A program made the position numbers and the translations under genes. This document shows positions 7,864-16,870 of a stretch of 60,730 bases of DNA, piece by piece. How positions within the stretch are numbered: the stretch's first letter is position 1; each line of letters starts with the position of its first letter. The notes below the pieces were generated by a model. The model made no database searches, was not told the DNA's origin, and saw only the letters and a list, made by a program, of their open reading frames with translations. Origin of the DNA: a virus; IMG/VR virus record IMGVR_UViG_3300028844_003505, positions 1 through 60,730 of that record; one strand, given 5' to 3'.

Positions 7864-7930
7864 TAAATTTTCAAAAATACTTAATAATTATATGACGATA
7901 TCCGCATCAAAAATATAAAATGGGGAAACT

Positions 7931-8236
7931 ATGAAAATTGAAGATATGGAATCAAAACATTCAGAGGAATTAAAAATTCATCTATCGACATACGATACCG
8001 TAATTGATATCCAGATGGTAGGATACCTTGATATGTACGGAGATGGATCAAGGAACTATGTAGTATATCTGTACGACACCTTGGCTGAATGTTTTGTCCT
8101 ATCAAATTTTGAATATTACATCACACAAAAACGATGGATGTTAAGTGATATGAAACGATTTGATAAAACTGGAAAAGAGATTCCAAAACAAAAACCTAAA
8201 AAGTGGAAACACAAAAATGAAAATGATTCAATGTAG
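7931..8236 (+). CDS. Unknown protein
   Basis: 101 residues, acidic N-terminal half with alternating beta-type segments and a Lys-rich tail. A GGGGAAA site precedes the start. It overlaps the next gene by 20 bases. No family recognised. Confidence 0.5.
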   Translation: MKIEDMESKHSEELKIHLSTYDTVIDIQMVGYLDMYGDGSRNYVVYLYDTLAECFVLSNFEYYITQKRWMLSDMKRFDKTGKEIPKQKPKKWKHKNENDSM

Positions 8237-8432
8237 TATCTGCAATACAATAGAACGAGATGAAGACATTCGCATAAAATTCAAATTTTCAACCGGAGAA
8301 TATGAATGCCGGATGCAACTCCTTGGATTTCCAAATACCGAAGAAGACTTATGCACAAAATGTTTGTATTTATTTATTAAGAAACATTTTGAAGAAAAAA
8401 TCAAAAAACTATATCCACCACCATATAAATAA
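8217..8432 (+). CDS. Small zinc-ribbon-like protein
   Basis: 71 residues with CSIC near the N-terminus and CTKC near residue 50, the two knuckles of a simple zinc ribbon. The start could be 8217 or 8223; neither has a strong ribosome-binding site. Longer versions reaching further into the previous gene are unlikely. Confidence 0.5.
   Translation: MKMIQCSICNTIERDEDIRIKFKFSTGEYECRMQLLGFPNTEEDLCTKCLYLFIKKHFEEKIKKLYPPPYK
8424..8431 (+). promoter_or_regulatory. Possible late promoter
   Basis: TATAAATA overlapping the preceding gene's end, 27 bases before the next start codon. Confidence 0.5.
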
Positions 8433-8457
8433 CCCATTTCAATAAAGGAAGTTTATT

Positions 8458-8649
8458 ATGATTAATACATATATTCTAGATGCCATTGTGTCTACCATTT
8501 GTGTGATTTTATCAACAATAGTAACATGGGGAGTTGTTACTAAGATATTAGGATTTACATTTAATCTATATTTAGTATTTACCGCTATTTGTTTATATGA
8601 AATAGTTTTTTATATTATAAAATATAAATCACTGGAGGTTCAAACTTGA
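8458..8649 (+). CDS. Small membrane protein, two predicted spans
   Basis: 63 residues, almost wholly hydrophobic: spans at about 8-27 and 33-53 with a very short turn. AAGGAAG lies upstream. Possible late expression from TATAAATA at 8424. Function unknown. Confidence 0.55.
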   Translation: MINTYILDAIVSTICVILSTIVTWGVVTKILGFTFNLYLVFTAICLYEIVFYIIKYKSLEVQT

Positions 8650-8675
8650 CATGAATACTCAATTGATTTACTAAT

Positions 8676-8709
8676 AAAAAAGACTCCTAGTTTTCTGGGA
8701 GTCTTTTTT
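8676..8709. terminator. Bidirectional intrinsic terminator
   Basis: Hairpin AAAAAAGACTCCTAG / CTGGGAGTCTTTTTT, with an A run on one side and a T run on the other, so it can work on either strand. Confidence 0.9.
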
Positions 8710-8723
8710 GCGTTTAAACGACA

Positions 8724-8731
8724 TATAAATA
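8724..8731 (+). promoter_or_regulatory. T4-type late promoter
   Basis: Exact TATAAATA 15 bases after the terminator and 38 bases before the next start codon. Confidence 0.8.
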
Positions 8732-8768
8732 ATACAGATGGATAATAATTATTATATAGGAGAACAAA

Positions 8769-8972
8769 ATGTCATCATGTGGATGTAACGGAAATTGTAA
8801 CGAACCATCTTGGAGCATTTTCGAAACACAGGAAGAATTAGAATCATACGAAAAATCTAGATGGAGAACTCTATACAAGAAAGAAGATAAGACAACAAAA
8901 TGTCCAAACTGTGGATGCAATCTTGATGAATCAACATCAAAGACATCACCCAAATATTTAACAGAAGAATAA
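8769..8972 (+). CDS. Small Cys-rich late protein, possible zinc binder
   Basis: 67 residues with CGCNGNC at the N-terminus and CPNCGC near residue 45, giving enough Cys for one zinc site or more. ATAGGAGAA precedes the ATG, and a clear late promoter lies upstream. It is followed one base later by a putative tail protein, suggesting a late two-gene unit. No known family. Confidence 0.6.
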   Translation: MSSCGCNGNCNEPSWSIFETQEELESYEKSRWRTLYKKEDKTTKCPNCGCNLDESTSKTSPKYLTEE

Positions 8973-8973
8973 T

Positions 8974-9486
8974 ATGTCGATAACAAAAAATACACCAGAC
9001 AATATTAATATAACGTCACCCATAAATTTTAAAATGCAATTCACCAGATTACCGGAAGTGGAATTCTTTATACAACGTGTATCAATTCCCGCTATGGTTC
9101 TTGGTGAACTATTACAACCAACGTCATTTATAGACGAACCAAATATAGGTGATAAAATAACATTTGATCAATTGACTATCGGAATTATTGTGGATGAAGA
9201 ATTACGAAATTACGAGGCGATATATGATTGGATGGTAGGTCTAGGATTTCCAGAAGGATTTGCACAATTTAATGAATTGGAAACTTCTCCAGATGGATTA
9301 GACTCTGATGCAACTTTACACATATTAACCAATTCAGGAAATCCAATTGTGTCTATGAATTTTCAAAACATACACCCGGTATTATTAAGTTCTTTGGATT
9401 TTGATTCTTCGCTTGACGAAAATCCGATTATTATTGACGTAGGTTTTAAGTTCTCTGGAGTATTCCAAATAGATAGAAATATATAA
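8974..9486 (+). CDS. Putative tail structural protein (tail-tube-like fold)
   Basis: 170 residues. The pattern 'FKMQFTRLPEVEFFIQRVSIPAMVLGE', then 'PTSFIDEPNIGDKITFDQLTIG', then 'VDEELRNYEAIYDWMVGLGFPE' matches a class of T4-like virion proteins thought to share the tail-tube (gp19/gp54-type) fold; I recall this class but cannot fix which member it is. Late transcription from 8724 agrees with a structural role. No cleavage or membrane signals. Confidence 0.6.
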   Translation: MSITKNTPDNINITSPINFKMQFTRLPEVEFFIQRVSIPAMVLGELLQPTSFIDEPNIGDKITFDQLTIGIIVDEELRNYEAIYDWMVGLGFPEGFAQFNELETSPDGLDSDATLHILTNSGNPIVSMNFQNIHPVLLSSLDFDSSLDENPIIIDVGFKFSGVFQIDRNI

Positions 9487-9495
9487 AATAATATC

Positions 9496-9523
9496 TTGAC
9501 ATTTTCACAATATATGGTACACT
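9496..9523 (+). promoter_or_regulatory. Sigma70-like early promoter
   Basis: TTGACA, 16-bp spacer ending TGG, TACACT. Confidence 0.8.
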
Positions 9524-9568
9524 ATAATAGTAGGACTATAATATAAATTTTTTATGGAGAATGATTTA

Positions 9569-9775
9569 ATGGCATTACCTAAAGTTGGTCAACCTAAAGC
9601 AGGAACCAAATACGCAAGACGATTGACAAGACGTGAATCCGAAATTACTGGATACACACGAACCACAGTGATTGAAGCTACTAAAGATGGCGATATTGTC
9701 TTTACAAAGAAAAACGAACCTATTGTTCGTGGATCAAAGACAGCTACAAAAAAATTACTGAAATTCTGGGCATAA
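9569..9775 (+). CDS. Small basic protein, unknown
   Basis: 68 residues, strongly basic, Arg/Lys/Thr rich, compatible with nucleic-acid binding but without a recognised motif. The start at 9569 follows TGGAGA at a good distance. It is transcribed from the promoter at 9496 and is followed by a large structured RNA. Confidence 0.55.
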   Translation: MALPKVGQPKAGTKYARRLTRRESEITGYTRTTVIEATKDGDIVFTKKNEPIVRGSKTATKKLLKFWA

Positions 9776-9784
9776 CCCACATAT

Positions 9785-9879
9785 AGACCACTCTTATATT
9801 CGACTATCATATTCTTTCCATTCCCGAAAATGGTAAATGATATTTGGAAATTCCTTTACACGAAATATAAGAGTGGTCT
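9785..9879 (+). ncRNA. Long nested hairpin between an early gene and uvsY
   Basis: A perfect 16-bp outer stem (9785-9800 with 9864-9879, AGACCACTCTTATATT and its complement) encloses an inner stem TATCAT/ATGATA and a hairpin CCATT-CCCGAA-AATGG. The T-rich tail runs straight into the ribosome-binding site of uvsY. It may be a terminator, a 5'-UTR regulator or an independent RNA. Confidence 0.6.
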
Positions 9880-9897
9880 TTCCTTTATGGAGAACAG

Positions 9898-10326
9898 ATG
9901 ATACCAAAAGAAATTTTTAAAGAAGCAGAACAAGACGTAAAATACGGAACAGACTTAGCATCCGAGTCGTTAAAAATTCCAGAACTTCACTCAAAATATC
10001 TAAACAGACATTATTATGAAAAAGGTAAATTGAGAGAACTAACAGCAAAATTCAAAAAACTCAAAAAAGAAAAAGAATTATACTACGATGGAAAAGCTGA
10101 TCCCGAAGTTTACAAACAAAAGCCATTCCCCCTCAAATTAAACAAGATACAAATCAAACAACATATAGAGAGTGATGATGATGTTATCGACATGCAAAAA
10201 GATATTGACGATACAAATGATCTCATAGATTTTTATAAAGATGTAGTTTCCGATATAAACAAAAGATCGTACTCAATAACGAATGCGATTAAATGGAAAG
10301 AATTTACCAGTGGTAAAAACGGTTGA
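9898..10326 (+). CDS. uvsY: Recombination mediator, UvsY-like
   Basis: 142 residues, close to T4 UvsY (137). UvsY loads UvsX recombinase onto gp32-coated single-stranded DNA. Similarity to T4 lies in the pattern 'SKYLNRHYYEKGKLRELTAKFKKLKKEKELYYDGKADPE' against the T4 'SKWLNKHS...KKVALKARLDYYSGRGD', and in the C-terminal 'IDFYKDVVSDINKRSYSITNAIKWKEF'. It sits directly before uvsW as in T4. The 5'-UTR contains the nested hairpin at 9785-9879. Confidence 0.85.
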   Translation: MIPKEIFKEAEQDVKYGTDLASESLKIPELHSKYLNRHYYEKGKLRELTAKFKKLKKEKELYYDGKADPEVYKQKPFPLKLNKIQIKQHIESDDDVIDMQKDIDDTNDLIDFYKDVVSDINKRSYSITNAIKWKEFTSGKNG

Positions 10327-11797
10327 TCTATCAATAACCAAAGTTAATGAAGTTTACATACACATAGACTGTGAAGATGGGATATCAAGAGAACTCCGAG
10401 AACATTTTACTTTTGAAGTGCCAAATTTCAAATTCATGCCGAAGTACAAATCTGGATTGTGGGATGGCAAAATCCGACTATTTCAATACAATAATACGAT
10501 ATATCTTGGACTGATCGAAAAGATCAAGAAATTCTGTGATATTTTTCAGTATACTTACGAAATAGAACCATCTTTATTGGTGACTTTTCCAGAAGATGCA
10601 ACATCATGGATTAAGTCATTAGATTTGTATTATAAACAAAAACCTATCGAAGCCTATTGGTATCAAATAAAAGCCGTTAATTCTGGCGTACAGGCTCCCA
10701 GAAGCACCTTTGAGTGTCCTACCGGGAGTGGTAAATCATTGATGATATACGCATGGCTAAGATGGTTCCTACCAAAGACAAAAAAGAAGCTATTATTGAT
10801 CGTTCCAAGTCAACAATTGGTGGAACAAATGTACTCCGATTTCAACCATTATTCATACAAAAATGGGTGGGATACAGATAAATATTGCTATCGACAATAT
10901 TCTGGACAAGAAAAACAACTTGACAAGAAAATATGGATAACAACTTGGCAGAGTATTTACAAACAACCAACAAAATTCTTTGATCAATTTGAAGTGTGTA
11001 TTGGTGATGAAGCGCATCATGCAACAGCACAATCATTAACAAATATTCTTACTCGACTAGAAAAGTGTCCAGTTAAAATTGGAACAACTGGTAGTCTTTC
11101 AGAGTCAACTACTCATAAATTAGTGGTGGAAGGATTATTCGGTCCCATACATAAAGTAGTAAATACCAAACAATTGATGGATGAAGGATATCTGGCTAAC
11201 TTAAAAATAAAATGTGTTCTGATTCGTCATAATGATACAATATCGAAACAGGTACGAGGTTTAAAGTATGCAGAAGAAATAAAATTTCTAATGGAGTATC
11301 AGAAACGAAATAACTTTGTAAAGAAACTTGCGCTATCGCTTCAGGGTAATACATTAATATTGTTTAATTTAGTTGACACACATGGTAAAATATTATATAA
11401 TGATATAAAGAATGCTACATCTAGACCAGTATATATTATTCATGGTAAGGCTGGAGAAATAAAGGCTAAGGATCGTGAAATAATAAGAGAACAAATGGAA
11501 TCAGAATCTGATGCTATTTTACTGGCTTCTTATGGAGTGTTTTCAACTGGTGTGAATATTAAGAATCTACAGAATTTAATATTAGCACATCCATTTAAAT
11601 CACAAATAAGAATCCTTCAATCTATCGGTAGAGTCCTAAGACTGGATGAAAAAGATAATGAAGCTGTATTATATGATATAGCTGATAACTGTTCTTTAGG
11701 AAAAACAGCTAACTTTACCTTGAAACATTGGATGAAAAGAATGGAATTATATAATCAACAAGACTTTGATTATGAAGTATTTAACTTTACTTTCTAG
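10283..11797 (+). CDS. uvsW: DNA/RNA-DNA helicase, UvsW-like
   Basis: 504 residues, superfamily 2 helicase that unwinds branched DNA and R-loops and helps switch replication mode. Motifs: TGSGKS near residue 147, GDEAHHA near 241, 'GTTGSLS' (motif III), 'ASYGVFSTGVNIKNL' and 'QSIGRVLR' (motif VI). T4 UvsW similarity runs from 'HIDCED..RELREHFTFE' to the end. The ATG at 10283 overlaps uvsY by 44 bases; GTG at 10310 with a GGAAAG site aligns better with the T4 start and is a real alternative. Confidence 0.95.
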   Translation: MRLNGKNLPVVKTVDLSITKVNEVYIHIDCEDGISRELREHFTFEVPNFKFMPKYKSGLWDGKIRLFQYNNTIYLGLIEKIKKFCDIFQYTYEIEPSLLVTFPEDATSWIKSLDLYYKQKPIEAYWYQIKAVNSGVQAPRSTFECPTGSGKSLMIYAWLRWFLPKTKKKLLLIVPSQQLVEQMYSDFNHYSYKNGWDTDKYCYRQYSGQEKQLDKKIWITTWQSIYKQPTKFFDQFEVCIGDEAHHATAQSLTNILTRLEKCPVKIGTTGSLSESTTHKLVVEGLFGPIHKVVNTKQLMDEGYLANLKIKCVLIRHNDTISKQVRGLKYAEEIKFLMEYQKRNNFVKKLALSLQGNTLILFNLVDTHGKILYNDIKNATSRPVYIIHGKAGEIKAKDREIIREQMESESDAILLASYGVFSTGVNIKNLQNLILAHPFKSQIRILQSIGRVLRLDEKDNEAVLYDIADNCSLGKTANFTLKHWMKRMELYNQQDFDYEVFNFTF

Positions 11798-11807
11798 GAG
11801 AGATATT

Positions 11808-12026
11808 ATGAAATTAAATAATACTATTATATGTGAACGGTGTGCATCATCAGATGTTGATCATGTATCGGATGGAATAACTAATTATAAAGTGGTTGTT
11901 GATTATGTTTGTTCTGATTGTGATTTATTCTTTACTGTACCAACCAAAGTATCAATACAAGATTATGTTGCTAATGAAAAGATTATATCAGAAGTTGATA
12001 TTTATATCAATCGAGGATTGATATAA
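11808..12026 (+). CDS. Small zinc-ribbon protein
   Basis: 72 residues with CERC at about 9-12 and CSDC near 35-38, a classic two-knuckle zinc ribbon. AGGAGAGA precedes the ATG at 11808. No partner or function can be named. The 158 bases that follow hold a possible 25-residue reading frame (12027-12104) without a ribosome-binding site; I see nothing else in them. Confidence 0.6.
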   Translation: MKLNNTIICERCASSDVDHVSDGITNYKVVVDYVCSDCDLFFTVPTKVSIQDYVANEKIISEVDIYINRGLI

Positions 12027-12184
12027 ATGAGTATCTGTGATATGCAACATGTTAATAACAGACTACTAAAAAGTAACAGACTGTTTAAAATAGAACTTAT
12101 ATAACTTAAACCAGAACATAAACAGGATAACAGGTTTGGGTGCCTTTGTCAAGATATTATTTTATAATTTGAAAGGAAGCTATA

Positions 12185-12706
12185 ATGGAAGACTTTGATA
12201 AATTGAAAGAAGAGAAGAACAGAGTATTAGAAAATGAAGAAATGACAAAACGAATAGTTAAAGTTGGAATAAAATATGATGGTGCATCGGAGAATATTCC
12301 CAGAAGACAGACTAAGTTTTCTTCTGGTATGGATGTGTGTGCTTATATTAAAGAAGGTGGATGGATTGATATACCACCAAGAGAAACAGTACTTATAAAA
12401 ACTGGTATGTATTTGGATATCCCGAAGGGATATGAAGTACATATTAGAGGTAGATCAGGAATGGCTATTAGAGATGGTATTTTGTGTCATTACGGAACTA
12501 TCGATTCAGATTATCATGATGAAGTAGGAATTATATTACACAACACAACAAATGAAGAATTTACTATATATGATAAAAATAGAATTGCTCAAATGTTTAT
12601 ACAACCAGTATATAATATTGAGTGGAATTTTGTATCAGATGCACAATTTGAATTATCAAAAAAGAATACCCGAAATGGAGGATTTGGATCAACTGGAAAG
12701 ACATAA
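12185..12706 (+). CDS. dut: Deoxyuridine triphosphatase (dUTPase)
   Basis: 173 residues, trimeric dUTPase that turns dUTP into dUMP, lowering uracil misincorporation and feeding dTMP synthesis. All five motifs are present: SSGMDV (I), GRSGMA (II), GTIDSDYHDEVGIILHN (III), RIAQMFIQPV (IV) and the P-loop-like RNGGFGSTG (V). The N-terminal 25 residues are an extra charged helix. AAAGGAAG lies before the start. T4 uses another enzyme (gp56) for this step, so this is the cellular-type solution. Confidence 0.95.
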   Translation: MEDFDKLKEEKNRVLENEEMTKRIVKVGIKYDGASENIPRRQTKFSSGMDVCAYIKEGGWIDIPPRETVLIKTGMYLDIPKGYEVHIRGRSGMAIRDGILCHYGTIDSDYHDEVGIILHNTTNEEFTIYDKNRIAQMFIQPVYNIEWNFVSDAQFELSKKNTRNGGFGSTGKT

Positions 12707-12723
12707 ACAGTTGATGCTTTTAC

Positions 12724-13284
12724 ATGGAAGATAACCATTATGTAGACAACAAAAAATTCTTAACTGCATTAAAACAATACAAAGATATTGTGGATGAAGC
12801 TGAGAATTCTGGTGATGAAAAACCAGAGGTTCCAGAGTACATAGCAGAATGTATTATTAAAATCGCAGAGGCATTATCATACAAACAGAATTTTTTGAAT
12901 TACACTTTCAAAGAGGATATGATTTCTGATGGTATTGAAAATTGTTTGACGTATGTTTCTAATTTTGATCCTATAAAATATAGTAACCCATTTGCGTATT
13001 TTACACAGATTGCTTATTATGCTTTTGTAAGACGAATCACTAGAGAGAAAAAACAATATTATATAAAATATAAGTTGATAGAAAATTCTGGAGTTATGGA
13101 CAATCTTGTTGGATATCAAGAACAAGATGAAAATGAATATATGTTAAATTCTTATAAGGAATATTTGCGTAGTCACGCAACGTATAATGATTATTATGAA
13201 AAAGAACAAATTAAAAAACAAAGACGAAAGCAACAAAGAAAAGATAAAAACGCAAGTACAAAAAATATCAAAAAAAGCAAGTGA
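12724..13284 (+). CDS. 55: Late-transcription sigma factor, T4 gp55 family
   Basis: 186 residues (T4 gp55 is 185). It directs RNA polymerase to TATAAATA promoters. The conserved core 'FKEDMISDGIENCLTYVSNFDPIKYSNPFAYFTQIAYYAFVRRITREKK' parallels T4 '[49 protein letters not shown]', the sigma region 2 remnant. The C-terminus is unusually basic (KKQRRKQQRKDK). Its end is overlapped by the next gene. Late promoters with the expected sequence occur throughout the window. Confidence 0.93.
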   Translation: MEDNHYVDNKKFLTALKQYKDIVDEAENSGDEKPEVPEYIAECIIKIAEALSYKQNFLNYTFKEDMISDGIENCLTYVSNFDPIKYSNPFAYFTQIAYYAFVRRITREKKQYYIKYKLIENSGVMDNLVGYQEQDENEYMLNSYKEYLRSHATYNDYYEKEQIKKQRRKQQRKDKNASTKNIKKSK

Positions 13285-14104
13285 TTGGTATAATGAAAAT
13301 TCTGGGGAGTTAGATTGTGAAGGTTCTGATATATTTGAATCTATATTTGAAGTTTTAACATATATGGAGGATATTATTTCTGAGCTGTATGAAGTCAAAG
13401 ATGAAGCTATTACACTACGAAGCGATTTAGAAAAAAAGATCAAACTGTACAAAAAAATTGTACAATATCATGATATATTAGATGTTGAAAATCAAAAAAT
13501 TGGAAAACAATCTGCGGCGTATTTGGATATTATTGATTGGTGTATAAATCAATTACGAGATAAAGAAAAAATAGATCAAATATTGGATAAGCTTAGTAAA
13601 GTTACTGAAATAAATTTTGCTAATATCCTACCAACACCTATTCAATTAGATGATGGCACTTTCTCTGTTCAATTTAATGAAAATATGGATTTATCTGATT
13701 CTGCAAATTGGATAATGCATAGTCAAAAGTCGAATCATTTGTGGAATGATCTTGATAAAATAGAACCACAAACAGAACCACAAACAGAACCACAAACAGA
13801 ACCACAAACAGAACCACAAACAGAACCAATTAACCCAATTAATGGAGAGGTCCATGTCATCAATCATAATGGAGATGTCGTAGCGGGTGCATATGTACAA
13901 ATAATTAATAATTATGGTACTATTCCAATAGCATCTGCTATTACTAATCAGTTTGGCAAGTGTAATCTAATAATTCCAAGTCCCTTATATCACTCAGATT
14001 TATCAATAGAAGTATCAGAAACATCAAAGAGTGGATTTGTAAAAAACAATATTAAAACCACTATATTTCCTGCAACAGATTTTTCTGTAAGAATAATTAT
14101 ATGA
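13187..14104 (+). CDS. Protein with EPQT repeat linker and Ig/CNA-B-like C-terminal domain
   Basis: 305 residues, unknown. Residues about 1-190 are helical and charged. Residues about 193-214 are five and a half EPQT repeats, and the last 85 residues ('GEVHVINHNGDVVAGAYVQIINNYG...') look like a beta-sandwich of the carboxypeptidase-regulatory/CNA-B type. The only usable ATGs (13187, 13196) give a 90-98 base overlap with gene 55, so the exact start is doubtful. It lies between gene 55 and gene 47 and overlaps the latter by four bases. Confidence 0.55.
   Translation: MIIMKKNKLKNKDESNKEKIKTQVQKISKKASDWYNENSGELDCEGSDIFESIFEVLTYMEDIISELYEVKDEAITLRSDLEKKIKLYKKIVQYHDILDVENQKIGKQSAAYLDIIDWCINQLRDKEKIDQILDKLSKVTEINFANILPTPIQLDDGTFSVQFNENMDLSDSANWIMHSQKSNHLWNDLDKIEPQTEPQTEPQTEPQTEPQTEPINPINGEVHVINHNGDVVAGAYVQIINNYGTIPIASAITNQFGKCNLIIPSPLYHSDLSIEVSETSKSGFVKNNIKTTIFPATDFSVRIII
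13763..13828 (+). repeat. 12-bp tandem repeat encoding EPQT
   Basis: Five exact copies of GAACCACAAACA plus a half copy, in frame, forming a likely flexible linker. Such perfect repeats easily change copy number. Confidence 0.95.
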
Positions 14105-15168
14105 AAATAGCAATAATTACCGACACACATTTTGGAGCAAAGAATGATTCTCTGATATTTTCTAATTATATTATGAATTTTTATTTGAATATATTTTTTC
14201 CATACCTGATCAAACATAAAATAACACATGTAATTCATTTGGGAGATATGTTTGATCGAAGAAAATATATAAATTTTGAAATTCTAGAACGGTTTGAAAA
14301 TATGTTTATGAAGCAGTTATATAATCACCAGATTAATCTAACTATATTAACTGGAAATCATGATGTATATTATAAAAATACAAACAGATTAAATTCCTTG
14401 GATTTGTTATTGAGAGAGGGTTTGTATCAAGATTTATTAGTTTTGAATCATACACACACAATAAAATTGAATAACACTGAAATACTTTTAATTCCTTGGA
14501 TCAATGAAGAAAATTATAATGAAACTATACAAAGTATAAAGAACTCGAAAGCTAAAATTGTTCTTGGTCATTTAGAACTTGCTGGGTTTCCTATGTATAA
14601 AGGAATGACTAATCAAGAGGGTATGGATACAACTATATTTAAAAAATTTGATTTGGTTTGTTCAGGACATTTTCATCATAGATCAACAAAAGGAAACATT
14701 CATTATTTAGGATGCCCGTATGAAATTACATGGGCTGATTTTAACGATCCAAAGGGATTTCATATACTTGATACAACAACACAAGATTTAGAGTTCGTTG
14801 AAAATCCATTGAAGTTGTTTTATAAAATAATATATGATGATAAAACGACTGACTATATGACAGAACCTGTAGACATTTATAAAAACAGATATGTGAAACT
14901 TATTGTGAAGAATAAAGGGTGTGATAAGATGTATGATTATTTTGTTAATAACCTATATAATATTAATCCTGCAAACGTGGTAATATTAGATAATCTTGAT
15001 GATTATTCAGTAAGACAACATCAAACAAAGGATGTTGATGTAGAGGATACTTCAAAATTTATTACTAATTATGTTGGTGATATGGATTTGGTAGATGATC
15101 ACAAAAAAGAACTGGACGATAGATTATTAAACACTTATACGAAAGCATTGAAAATAGATAGCGAATGA
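14101..15168 (+). CDS. 47: Recombination endonuclease subunit, T4 gp47 (Mre11-like)
   Basis: 355 residues, the nuclease subunit of the SbcCD/Mre11-Rad50-type complex that resects DNA ends for recombination-dependent replication. Calcineurin-type metal motifs: D8-x-H10, GD at 48-49 (GDMFDRR), GNHD at 85-88, GHLE near 159 and GHFHHR near 184. The ATG overlaps the preceding stop (ATGA), and the stop overlaps the start of gene 46, so the three genes are coupled. Confidence 0.96.
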   Translation: MKIAIITDTHFGAKNDSLIFSNYIMNFYLNIFFPYLIKHKITHVIHLGDMFDRRKYINFEILERFENMFMKQLYNHQINLTILTGNHDVYYKNTNRLNSLDLLLREGLYQDLLVLNHTHTIKLNNTEILLIPWINEENYNETIQSIKNSKAKIVLGHLELAGFPMYKGMTNQEGMDTTIFKKFDLVCSGHFHHRSTKGNIHYLGCPYEITWADFNDPKGFHILDTTTQDLEFVENPLKLFYKIIYDDKTTDYMTEPVDIYKNRYVKLIVKNKGCDKMYDYFVNNLYNINPANVVILDNLDDYSVRQHQTKDVDVEDTSKFITNYVGDMDLVDDHKKELDDRLLNTYTKALKIDSE

Positions 15169-16868
15169 TAACATTAAAAAGTATAAAATTTAAAAATTTC
15201 TTATCAGTTGGAAATACATTTGAGACTGTTTATTTAAACAAATATCCTTCCGTATTAATCAGAGGAAAAAATGGACAGGGAAAATCATTGGTTATAGATG
15301 CAATAACTTTTGCATTATTTGGAAAACCATTTAAGAAGATAAACAAACCACAGATGGTTAATTCTATAAATGGAAAAAACCTTGAAGTGCAATTGGAATT
15401 TTCTATAGGAACCAAAGAATATAAAGTTGTGCGGGGAATCAAGCCTGTTATGTTTGAGATATGGTGTGATGATATATTAATCAATCAAGATTCTAAAGCA
15501 AGAGATTATCAAAAGTTCTTAGAAGAATCTGTATTGAAATTGAATTATAAATCATTCACACAAATTGTAGTTCTTGGGTCTGCTTCTTTCGTTCCTTTTA
15601 TGCAACTAACGCCAAATGATCGAAGAATCATAATTGAAGATATTTTGGATATAAAAATATTCTCTGTTATGAAAGATATTGTAAAGGCTGATAGTGGTAT
15701 TATAAAGGAGCAACTGGAGAATATTGCTAATCAATTGGAGTTGACTAAAGAAAAAATAAAAATTCAACAACATCATATCAATATCCGAAACAAAGATAAT
15801 CAAGAGCGTATAGATGAACTAACAAAGGAATCGGATAAGTTAGATGATGTTATAGCAGATTGTATAGCTAAGAACGTACAGTACGAAAATGATATAGATT
15901 CGTTTGTTCTTACCGATGTAAGACTGCAAAGTAAACAGTTGAACAAACTTAATAATTTAAAATACACAATCGAAAATAATATCAATAATCACAAAACCCA
16001 GAAAAGTTTTTATGAAAATAATAGTGAGTGTCCGTCCTGTATGCAAGATATTACTAATGATTATAAAGAACTTATGATCGAAAAAAATTCCAGTGATATT
16101 TTGGAAATGGAAGTCGCTATTAAAAATATTGATGAAGCTATACGGGGGTGTACTATTGCTATACAGTTACATAATAATAATACGAGTGCTATAAATGATA
16201 TTCATAATAAAATTACACAAAATAATTTTGTAATAAATACATCAACAAATAGTAAAAAAAATATAGCTGAAGAAATTGTTGGATTGAGTTCTATTAAGAA
16301 TAATAGTTTTGAAGATAATCTTACAGATTTACAAAAGACATCTGTTGACCTATTAGATAAAAAAACTAACCACCTTGATGATAAATTCTACACAGATATT
16401 ATGTTGAACGTGTTAAATGATTCTGGTATTAGAACAAGAATTATTGATAATTATATACCCATAATAAATACACGAGTAAATGAATATCTTAGTGATATGG
16501 ATTTTTTTGCAAATTTTGAACTTGATAAACATTTTAATGAAACTATAAAGAGTAGATATCGAGATGAATTTTCGTACAATTCATTTTCCGAGGGAGAAAA
16601 GAAACGAATTGATATTGCTTTGTTGTTAACATGGAGAGATATTGCAACCATTAAAAATTCAGTCAATATTAATTTACTTATAATGGATGAAGTATTTGAT
16701 TCTTCTTTGGATGAATTAGGAGTAGAAGATTTATCTAAACTGTTTTATAATTTGAAAAATACTAACTTGTTTATTATTTCTCATAGAGGGGATTTACTCG
16801 AAGATAAATTTCAAAATAAAATTGATGTGGCGAAAGTTAAAAATTTCACTGTATATAAGGAGTCTTAA
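15165..16868 (+). CDS. 46: Recombination endonuclease subunit, T4 gp46 (Rad50-like)
   Basis: 567 residues, the ATPase partner of gp47. Walker A GKNGQGKS at about 34-41; a long coiled coil interrupted by a zinc-hook CPSC at 289-292; signature motif 'SFSEGEKKRIDIALLL' and Walker B/D-loop 'LLIMDEVFDSSLD' near the C-terminus. It overlaps gene 47 by four bases. Length and motif order match the T4 protein (560). Confidence 0.96.
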   Translation: MITLKSIKFKNFLSVGNTFETVYLNKYPSVLIRGKNGQGKSLVIDAITFALFGKPFKKINKPQMVNSINGKNLEVQLEFSIGTKEYKVVRGIKPVMFEIWCDDILINQDSKARDYQKFLEESVLKLNYKSFTQIVVLGSASFVPFMQLTPNDRRIIIEDILDIKIFSVMKDIVKADSGIIKEQLENIANQLELTKEKIKIQQHHINIRNKDNQERIDELTKESDKLDDVIADCIAKNVQYENDIDSFVLTDVRLQSKQLNKLNNLKYTIENNINNHKTQKSFYENNSECPSCMQDITNDYKELMIEKNSSDILEMEVAIKNIDEAIRGCTIAIQLHNNNTSAINDIHNKITQNNFVINTSTNSKKNIAEEIVGLSSIKNNSFEDNLTDLQKTSVDLLDKKTNHLDDKFYTDIMLNVLNDSGIRTRIIDNYIPIINTRVNEYLSDMDFFANFELDKHFNETIKSRYRDEFSYNSFSEGEKKRIDIALLLTWRDIATIKNSVNINLLIMDEVFDSSLDELGVEDLSKLFYNLKNTNLFIISHRGDLLEDKFQNKIDVAKVKNFTVYKES

Positions 16869-16870
16869 TA

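Noticed and set aside
8647-8674. TTGACA with weak -10 just before the terminator at 8676
   Set aside because: The -10 is poor, and any transcript would end within about 40 bases.
13793-13830. EPQT repeat considered as a CRISPR-like array
   Set aside because: The units are contiguous 12-bp coding repeats without spacers.
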